Assembly: GCA_025529335.1 (NCBI GenBank)
Contig: JAMYHX010000447.1
Location: forward strand, 1 to 36,060
Length of the DNA stretch: 36,060 nt
DNA from: Rhizopus sp. PT2906
Taxonomy: Eukaryota; Mucoromycota; Mucoromycetes; Mucorales; Rhizopodaceae
Reading direction: 5' to 3'
Shown: positions 28,601-36,060 of the stretch, piece by piece
How positions within the stretch are numbered: the stretch's first letter is position 1
How the letters are laid out: each line of letters begins with the position of its first letter
Notes under the pieces: generated by a model
What the model saw: the letters and a program-made list of their open reading frames with translations, nothing else
The model's database searches: none
What the model was told of the DNA's origin: nothing
Program-made: the position numbers and the translations under genes

Positions 28601-29147
28601 AGTGAGTAAACGCGAAAAAAGGCTTGGTGTAATGATATAATTTTAACGAAGATAAAGTTCAGGAACACTGCGTATTTATTTTACTCCATGTTTGTAGTGT
28701 AGTTCGCCTATGTAGTGTGCCTAGCATTGGCCAAAATAAACTGTATGTCCAATACGTCATAATGTGTCCTGCATTTTTCAAAGTGTGGTTGAGCTCAGAC
28801 CTTAAAGTTTTCTCAACTATTGAGTGTGAAGAATAATGACAGTAGGTGATCGCTTATAAAAGACAAGTATTTCGTTTCATAATAAGTTCTAGAAATAAAA
28901 TGAGAGATGGATATATCAAGCATTTAAATACATAAAATGAGCAAAAGGTTGTTTATTTTAGAATATAAAAAAAAGTAGCATTATAAATGTACGAGGGGTA
29001 TTATATATTACAGCAAAAATTAAAGAGTATGCATAAATCCTATACATCATATGTGTATATATGTATATAATATAGGGGAGGAGGGATTTGCGGATATATA
29101 TATTATGGATAAGCAAGATATTCTTTTTTCGAGGGGATAGTTGCAGA
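28601..29147. other. AT-rich intergenic region
   Basis: Contains long TATA/TATG runs (29043-29070, 29093-29106) and no supported gene. The part next to 29148 is the 3' side of the RFX gene. Confidence 0.5.
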
Positions 29148-31174
29148 TCAAGAAAGATTTCCCTTGCTGGTAGAAGATGAAGGTGAAGAATATATATTTG
29201 TACGAGTAGCTGATGTGGAAGTTGTAGCAGTAGAGGACGATTCAGTCTGTTGGATGACTTGTTGTTGTCTCATTAATATGTAATTAGCCTGAGCAATAGT
29301 TTCTTCTACAAGATAAAGGGCATAATCATCAAGAAACAAGTGAATGGTATGAAATGAACCTATTGTAAAAAGAATAGTGTCAGAAAGTAACGCATTTACA
29401 AAAACACAAAACTTACTAAAACTTCTCGCATTTTGACGAGCTAAACCCTTCATGATAAGAGAAGTATAAAAATTCCATTTTAATAGGAATTGCTTTGCTT
29501 GAGCAAGGTAATGACTTGCATCATTAGAAGAAGACTAGTAAAATGATGAGCATAAATTCAAATAATAGAAAATTCACCTTACAGGAGTAAACTTTTTCAA
29601 GTAGCTGTCAACAATGCTTGAAACCCAATTCATCCAGTGATCCAGGCTGATTTTGACGGTTAATAAATCATAGATCTCCTGATTTACTTTAATATAACAT
29701 GAGTCGATGAATATAGTAATATGATGTCAACCTACAAATATGCCTAATGTCTGTCGTGTTGCAATCACAGACCCATAATGTTTGATCCAATAGGCCATCA
29801 AAGTCCAACTGCTCCCAATCTTTTCTCATGGCTGATAAATACTCGGGCATGTTTAATACAGCTGTGGCTGTTTGTGCTGCATGATTTAATGAAAGATGTC
29901 TTCTAAACTTGGCTGCAAATATACGAGCAACTATCAACTTCTTTTTCGTAACTATTGAACAATAACATAGGAAGGGGGCTATTTTTTTTACCATCAAGTT
30001 TCTTTTGATAAAAGTTGATTGGAAATCGAGAGACAAAGGCGCCAATATAGTTTGATAATTCACGAGTATAAGTACGTAGGGTGATCATCATGGCTTGACT
30101 TAGAGGATAGTTCACAGTAGGAAGGAATCTTTCGATTATTGTCTAAATAAAGATATGAGCATTGTACAAGTATGAAATATGTCGCTTACATCATAAAATA
30201 AGCTATCATATCTCCAAACAGCTTCAGTTATTTCAGGTACTTCATGTATCAAGAGTTGAAAGTTTTCAGGCATACGGTCATAAAATAGGGCCATGACTTG
30301 TTGAATTTTATCAACTTGATGATGTGTAACCAGATATAATATCTGTCTACAGTGGTTCTCATAAGCAGAAATAAAAGAATGAATTGTAGCATCCAATTCA
30401 TTTGTATGAGGATAAGAGAGGATGTTTGGTTTCATAAAAGGAGGTAATTGAATAGAAATGGATGAATCCAATATATTACTGGCAGTGGAGTGAACAGAAG
30501 AAGCAGCGCTTGGGCTTGTTGATATATTATCTCTTGTACTGCCACTGTTGTCCTCAGTTATTGTCAAAATTTGATCACTTCTAATATATAAAAAGTCAAT
30601 GATAAATACTTCATCATCATGCAGTTGCTTTACGTCGGATTAGGTTCATTGCTTGCCCTAACTCTTATTCCACAGTAATGATATTTTGATTGACCTCGAA
30701 CACCCAGTCGTCTCGTCTTTAAATCAGGAAATACGACTCTAATTAACTTTCCAAACGTTGCTGAATTGACAGGTGTTAAATTACGAGCGGCACAGTGAGC
30801 CTTATAGTGCTCATACATATTTCTCCTAGGTACATTATGATCTCGCTCTTGTACATAATTGCTTCTAGCCCTTCATGAAAAGTATACATATTAATACAGA
30901 TTTTATCATATTTATAATACTCACCAGGTGGTAACATGCATATTTGCTTCTCTATCTGTCATTGTGGGATCCAATATATCACTTGTATCGTTATTGCTAT
31001 TATTAACATTTTGCGTTGCTCTAGTGGGGTTGTTACTACTGTCAACAGTACTACTCTGTTTATCTTCCCCTATAAAGTGTTTATCAGAATATCCTTTTCT
31101 TCTTTTTATAGTAATACGCGCATACCCTTTGAATCGCCATTGTCGTTTGAGGAATGTACACTTGGTAACATCAT
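29148..31174 (-). CDS. RFX-family winged-helix transcription factor
   Basis: Nuclear DNA-binding protein; fungal relatives (Crt1/Rfx1, Sak1) regulate DNA-damage, ribonucleotide reductase or morphogenesis genes. Exons: 31174-31126, 31093-30925, 30870-30634, 30580-30190, 30142-29992, 29951-29736, 29686-29583, 29534-29417 and 29359-29148, giving 548 aa. An Asn/Ser-rich start leads to the RFX domain (about 73-150): W at 73, VPRRNMYEHYKAHC, SATFGKLIRVVFPDLKTRRL and GVRGQSKYHYCGI, all key recognition residues present. The C-terminal half is helical, as in the RFX extended-dimerisation region, and ends in a Ser/Thr-rich tail. The first intron (32 nt) is unusually short. If it is not spliced, translation would start at an internal Met such as the one at MTDREANM. 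Confidence 0.88.
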
Positions 31175-31386
31175 ATAAAGTGGCCTGATCAAGTTGAATG
31201 TATCAAAAAGAGGAAGGGAATTTTCTTTATCTCTTTTCTTCAAGTCTTTTTGCTATATTTATATATATAAAAAGAGAGTAGAGAAAAAAGAAAGAAAGAG
31301 AAAGGACTCAAACCAGAAAAATAAAAAACAAGTGCGGAGTGTACATAACAATTGACAACAAGACAATAACTTGAAAAATGATAAAT

Positions 31387-33259
31387 TTAATCTATAAACA
31401 CTTTGGCATCAATTTCAGGGAAGAGTTCAAAGAAGGACTTTAGTAAATCAATGCCATGCTTGACATCATCTACGCCACTAATTTCCCTAATAGAATGCAT
31501 ACTCAATTGTGGATTACCAACATCTAAAAGGAGGAGAATTAAATACACTTTTTCATTCGTTGTGTTTGCATATACTTGCCTACTGTACGTAATCCTAATT
31601 TAGCACTCAACATAGGCCCAATAGTAGAGCCACATGGAGAATCATTACGAACGACAAATTCCTATGATCGTAATTGAGTCTCGTATGTTCGTTTATCTTT
31701 ATTCGCGTTACCTGAATAGGAATACTCCTTTGACGCGCTATTTCGCGTAATATTAAACTTGTTGCTGCAGTGGTTGCATATTTCTACATTCACGCGGTTT
31801 AACCAGACATATTCATTAGATCACATGACAGCATACCTGATTTGCATTTATTTTGATGACAGTTCCTTTATGCATCTGAGGCCGATGATTTTCTTCATAT
31901 TTCTCCCTAAATCAATAGTCAGATTAATCCACATAGATATGTTTCATCTCCATTACGCATAATTAGGATGTACAGCATGTGCCATATCAGCACTAACAAG
32001 CATGCTCTTGTGAATTGCCTTTTCAAGTGCAAGTTTGGTATTAACTGAAGGTTTTATCGACGCTACTATTCTCTCTAGAGTACTAGGCAACAGGTTCGAA
32101 TTGGCTCCATGGGCACTCGTACTGCCAATCTCTTCATTATCAAATAATGAAATCAGTCGAATATTTTTGTCCTCCTGAATGTTTTTGGATTCTATAAGTG
32201 CCATCAATGAGCAGTAAGTCATACCCAAGTTGTCCAATCTGGCTGAATAGATAAATTCATCATATATGCCACCCAAGGTAGCAGCTTGTGTGTCAAAAAG
32301 ACAAAGCTCAAAATCATGAATTTGATCAACTATATAAAATACATGTTTGAAAAGATGTCTTCTCTAGAGATTTCTTTTACTTACTGTCAACATTCATCTT
32401 GTTGGATAACAGGTGAATCAAAGCAGTATGATGTTTATCTGTCTCGTCATTTCCTTTTTTCAACTCATTCAGTGCTCTATTGTTTTCAAAAACTATCAGT
32501 CAACAGGATAGGGTTGTATCACAGTTTCGTATTACGATTTTGCTGCAGTTGCTAAAATAGGCACCATGTGAGTTTCCTTGTTAAATTTAAACGCATCATT
32601 GACAGATCCGTCCAGATGAATAGCCAATGTGGGGACACGTAAGATAGGCCTAAACAAAAGAATAATCGCATTTTTAGACATTGTTGTGCTCATATGTAAT
32701 CAATTTACTTTTTGATGTCTACAAGTGTATGTCGAAAAGATCCATCTGCTTGTTTTACCATCACTCGTCCAGCAATACCCAAATCACGATCAAACCAGGT
32801 ATGCCAAATGCCACCACCGTATAATTGAACACCCACTTCCAAGTACCCTTGCTGCTCTTTTTTACTGACCGGTTTGACCTTCAGACAGGGTGAATCCGTA
32901 TGTGCACCCACGATAGAAAATCCACCTTTATCTACATGATATTCTCCGCCGATAACAAAGGCAACCAATGATGACCCATTTCGTGTGAAATAATACTTGC
33001 CCTTCTTTTTCAAGTTCCATTCATGTTTTTCACTAATCTTTTGAAACCCTGCTTTCTCTAGACGAACAGATGCTTCATGTACAGCATGAAAGGGCGAAGG
33101 TGAAGCGTTTAGAAAGTCAAGGAAGTCAAGCGCTTCTTTGTTTGTAGTGGAGTAGTCTACTTTATGTGTAGAACCAACGATCGTGGCTGTACTGGAAGAT
33201 AGACTGTTTGATTTCTTGAATGAACGCGAGAACTGTTTGAGTAGACCACAACCAACCAT
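31387..33259 (-). CDS. Aspartyl aminopeptidase, M18 metallopeptidase
   Basis: Dinuclear zinc exopeptidase that removes N-terminal Asp/Glu (DNPEP, yeast Ape4/Yhr113w). Exons: 33259-32709, 32649-32536, 32476-32385, 32329-31957, 31906-31837, 31783-31712, 31661-31580 and 31523-31387, giving 496 aa. Metal and catalytic motifs are all present: VGAHTDSPC, HTWFDRDLG, SLFDNEEIGS, SADMAHAVHPNY and QLSMHSIRE. The last intron is GC-AG (AG|GCAAGT), required to give GLRTVDVGNPQL. ATG 33259 (MVGCGLLKQFSRSFKK) gives about 45 residues ahead of the usual start, basic and Ser-rich, possibly a mitochondrial presequence. A further upstream ATG (33349) would add an unlikely hydrophobic stretch. Confidence 0.95.
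31524..31579 (-). other. GC-AG intron of the aminopeptidase gene
   Basis: Minus-strand donor AG|GCAAGT at 31580/31579 and acceptor CTTTTAG. Only this donor yields the family-conserved LGLRTVDVGNPQL; nearby GT dinucleotides break the frame or remove the Arg-Thr-Val. Confidence 0.82.
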
Positions 33260-34124
33260 TTGTCTTAAAATAAATAGAAAAACAAAATCTAGGAAAAGCA
33301 ACACCCCAAAGGGCAAATGAAAAAAAAAAAGATAACAATGTGCGGGCATTGAAATTCCAAAGGGCGGCGTTTATTTTCCCATAAGGCCAAAAGTCGAACT
33401 CACAAATAAAAGTTTGTTACTTTGATGTGTCTGATATGAATCATCATAATGCTCTATATCTTACAGTAGAGCGTACATTCTACTTTGGATTCCAATATCG
33501 TATATTATGAGAGTAAGAGTAAATGTATTGACAACAATAACATAAGTATAAATAATCACGTTGACCACATTAATATAAACAACAGCCATTGATTCTCTCT
33601 TCCTATCAAAAAATATGGGGTTTAAAAAACCTTTTTAATAAATATGCGTACAGGATATCTCATTACACGTAAAGCTTTGTGATCTTGGTTGTTGTAATCA
33701 TTCTTTTCGGATTGAACAACATAAAATAAAATACAGTAATAATAAAAAGCCTTTCTTTATCTTTATGAGTCAGAGTTGTAACAACCAAGTGTACTTATGA
33801 TGACCCTTTATGAATTTATATACTATATCAAACAATCAATTATAGAATTCTCTGTCCTAAGCGTCATTTGAATTCTTACAAGTTCAATGGGACAAAAACC
33901 CAAAATTCAAAGGTTTTTTTCATTTTGGACGACATAAAAACTTAAAATCTTGTTTTGCATTAGGACCCATGACATAATCTGTCAGGCACAAGCACAAGCC
34001 TGCTCTAAACTTTATATTAATGAGGAGAAATAATATATTAATAATTTATAAAGATAAAAAAGGAGAAAAGAAATATAAAAAGGTACAGGTGCATTCTGCA
34101 TAAATTCGAATGCTCGATGTCCAA
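33260..34124. other. Intergenic region containing a decayed copy of the multicopy gene
   Basis: Between the start of the aminopeptidase gene and the 3' end of the Cdc11-like gene. Apart from repeat copy B (33424-33571) and possible flanking decay up to about 33640, it is AT-rich with no supported gene. Confidence 0.55.
33424..33571. repeat. Dispersed repeat copy B (decayed gene fragment)
   Basis: On the minus strand it reads INVVNVIIYTYVIVV, parallel to INVVNVTIYAYAII of copy A (26677-26818). Here the intron's GTAAGT has become GTCAAT. It lies 165 bp upstream of the aminopeptidase ATG, so it may have become part of that promoter. Confidence 0.6.
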
Positions 34125-36060
34125 TCACGCAGAATAATGGAGGGCGGAGTTGTCGATGTAATCACTACCATGACTACTACCACTGCGACCTTGAGAGATG
34201 AAGGAATATTGTTGAATGATACGAGGAGCCTGCTCTCGCTCAGTGGAGTGTATAGGTATGTGATCTAAATTGATCAGTCTTGGGCATTCTAATATGAACA
34301 GTGATCGGTACACAGCTCTCCTTGTCTTCCAGTGATCGCTTAATGAATGCACAAATGCTTCGTCATCAGCAGCCCATTCGTTATCTAATGTGGTTGCAAT
34401 GTAGGGGGAAATCGGTATATCGTCAATGCGATGATCATTATTTTGTATCGAGTGTGATTTTACAGCAGGTGGATTTAAAGGAAGATAAAAGTTGGTGCAC
34501 ATTGGGTTTTGTCTGTTGTTGTGTATGCGTTAGATGAGCGTTACCTACATTCAACAGCAATTTTTACCTTAAATCTAAACAGGCTAGTCTCTTCATCTGC
34601 TTCACAACACAAAGCACTTCATTTAGACTTGTAAGTCGATTATCGATCAACACCAGCCTTTTAAGGTACTTTAGTTTCTTTAGCGGACGTATATCAGCAA
34701 TTCTATTCATGCTTAAATACAGTGTTCCAAGGTTAGGCACTTGTTTACTAAACTGGGAAGGGAGCTCCTCTATATCTGCAGCACATAGCTCAAGGTATTC
34801 CAATGAGTAAAAGTCAAACATTTGATGTAAGCTTTTAAAAGGACTTCCTGATAGATATAGCTTTCTTATACCACGGAAATGCTGTATATTCATTTCACTA
34901 TTAAGAAAAAAATAAATGTACGGAACGGAGGGGAGTATTGACATACTTACACTTTAGTCTTTCCTTGGTCTCTAAGAGAAAATGTATCCATTCTCTTTGT
35001 GCAAGCAGCGCCCATGATTCTTTCGATTTGGTTGTCGTCTAGATAAAGTAATCTAATATCAGGAAATAACGATATATCAAATGATTTCAATCTGTTGCAA
35101 CTAAGCTTGAGTTTGCAAATTCGTTCCATTGGTCTATTCAAATTGACTATTTTGACATTGTTGTGATCTATATTTTATGAGTATATGAAATAATGATTGC
35201 ATAAAAATGATTACCTAGATTCAATTCCCTTAGGTTAGTAAGAGATTCGATAGATTCAAGACGCTCGATCCTGTTGAATGATAAATCCAATATTTCGAGA
35301 TTACTGCATTGACTATGCTGTTTTATTAGCATTGAATTTTTGTTTTTTCATAAATATCAACTTACTTGAAATCTTGAAATTCGTTCAGGCGATGAATATC
35401 ATTTGACTTTAACGATAGACTAATGATCCCCTCTAATTTTCCAAGTGGCGAATATGATCTGATGAAATTATGTCCAAGGTCCAATACTCTTAATGATTTT
35501 AAGTCTGATAGGTTTTCCAACTGAGAAAGATAATTGTAAGATAAATAAAGTTGTTGTAATCTTGTGAGGTTATTCAAGTCAATTGAAGTAAGTCTACACG
35601 TTAAGAGTAAGTAAGCTGTATTTGTGTTCATCCTAAAAGTACCTGTTATTATTTGCATAGAGGTAACAAAGCGAATCGGGTAAACCATGTAGCTCGGTTA
35701 GTTCATTATGTGATCTATCCAAAAAAAAAAAATGAGCAAGGATATCATTGCATGATAGGAATATAACCTACATTTTGAGCTTTTCAAGATATGGGAAACA
35801 CTGGCCCAGATTATTGAGTGCTGTTATTCCTTGTCTATTCAGGTTCAAAGACTTTAACTTGTAACATTCACTAATCGAATGGTTCTTTTCAATCTCTAAA
35901 TAGATTCCCGCCAAGAACTCTTGTTCTGCTACTCGGATACAATTTGACAACTTTTCTTTAGTGACAGTCAACGGTTTGTTATCATCATTGTCATCATCAT
36001 TACTATCATCCTGATGTATGTCTATAGGTGGTTGCTTATGTTCTGTTAATATGATGGCTG
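34125..36060 (-). CDS. Cdc11/Nud1-like leucine-rich-repeat scaffold (5' end outside window)
   Basis: Spindle-pole-body scaffold of the septation-initiation/mitotic-exit network (centriolin-like LRR). Exons in the window: beyond 36060-35772, 35714-35643, 35593-35366, 35303-35215, 35167-34951, 34897-34568 and 34512-34125, with consistent phases, giving about 537 codons. After an acidic Asn/Asp stretch come ten or more SDS22-type LRRs (SLNLNRQGI..., LYLSYNYLSQLENLSDLKSL, LDLGHNFI, LYLDDNQIERI, LYLSMNRIADI). The LRR cap reads CLDLRQNPMCTNFYLP and is followed by a W-x3-D conserved tail with RRAVYRSLFILECPRLINLD, typical of Cdc11/Nud1 C-termini. The N-terminal half of the protein lies outside the window. 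Other SDS22-type LRR proteins are the alternative. Confidence 0.78.

Noticed and set aside
1..36060. tRNA, rRNA, CRISPR array or viral genes
   Set aside because: No cloverleaf with A/B boxes, no spaced direct repeats and no viral hallmark genes were seen; occasional GTTCGA words fall inside coding exons.

Overview
The window looks like nuclear DNA from a Mucoromycota fungus, most likely one of the Mucorales. It is AT-rich and its genes are interrupted by many short introns (mostly 45-70 nt, GT-AG, often with a CTAAC/CTAAT-type branch site). It carries two CotH-family genes, a fimbrin, a GH18 chitinase, a Cdc11/Nud1-type scaffold, and decayed transposons and lineage-restricted gene families of a kind I associate with Mucorales. 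No rRNA, tRNA, CRISPR or viral feature was found. All gene models were built by hand from reading frame, splice signals and remembered family conservation. Exon lengths sum to multiples of three in every main model, but no transcript data were available.

Layout. 1-374: 3' end of a CotH gene (+). 563-2367: UBA4/MOCS3 (+), overlapping tail to tail with a four-membrane-span MARVEL-like gene (2364-3353, -). 3.5-4.8 kb: decayed OrfB/Fanzor-type nuclease-transposase (-), followed by a short coiled-coil ORF. 5538-7869: fimbrin (+). 8105-12661: 20-exon WDR7/rabconnectin-3 beta-like gene (-). 13.4-14.7 kb: lineage-restricted gene with a possible PD-(D/E)XK core (-). 14.8-15.1 kb: fragment of a Cys-rich repeated ORF (+). 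16559-18264: KGD2, the E2 of 2-oxoglutarate dehydrogenase (+). 18414-20108: secreted GH18 chitinase (-). 20931-21242: GON7-like KEOPS subunit (-). 21475-23309: complete CotH gene (-). 23991-24329: small basic ORF (-). 24855-25819: fructosamine-3-kinase (-). 26.0-28.6 kb: an island of repeated or mobile sequence (a multicopy hypothetical gene, an internally deleted Tc1/IS630 transposase and a FAR1-like fragment). 29148-31174: RFX transcription factor (-). 31387-33259: M18 aspartyl aminopeptidase (-). 34125 to beyond 36060: Cdc11/Nud1-like LRR scaffold (-).

The genes do not form a pathway. Most are housekeeping: actin bundling, V-ATPase/Rab3-linked trafficking, the TCA cycle, tRNA modification (UBA4 and GON7 both act on tRNA), protein deglycation, peptide turnover and cytokinesis signalling. 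The accessory content is the CotH pair, the secreted chitinase and the transposon-derived islands.

The less ordinary points are: two GC-AG introns with the same AG|GCAAGT donor; two convergent genes sharing four bases at their stop codons; the decayed TnpB/Fanzor-like ORF; the PD-(D/E)XK-like gene; and a multicopy family whose exon-intron fragment also lies just upstream of the aminopeptidase gene.
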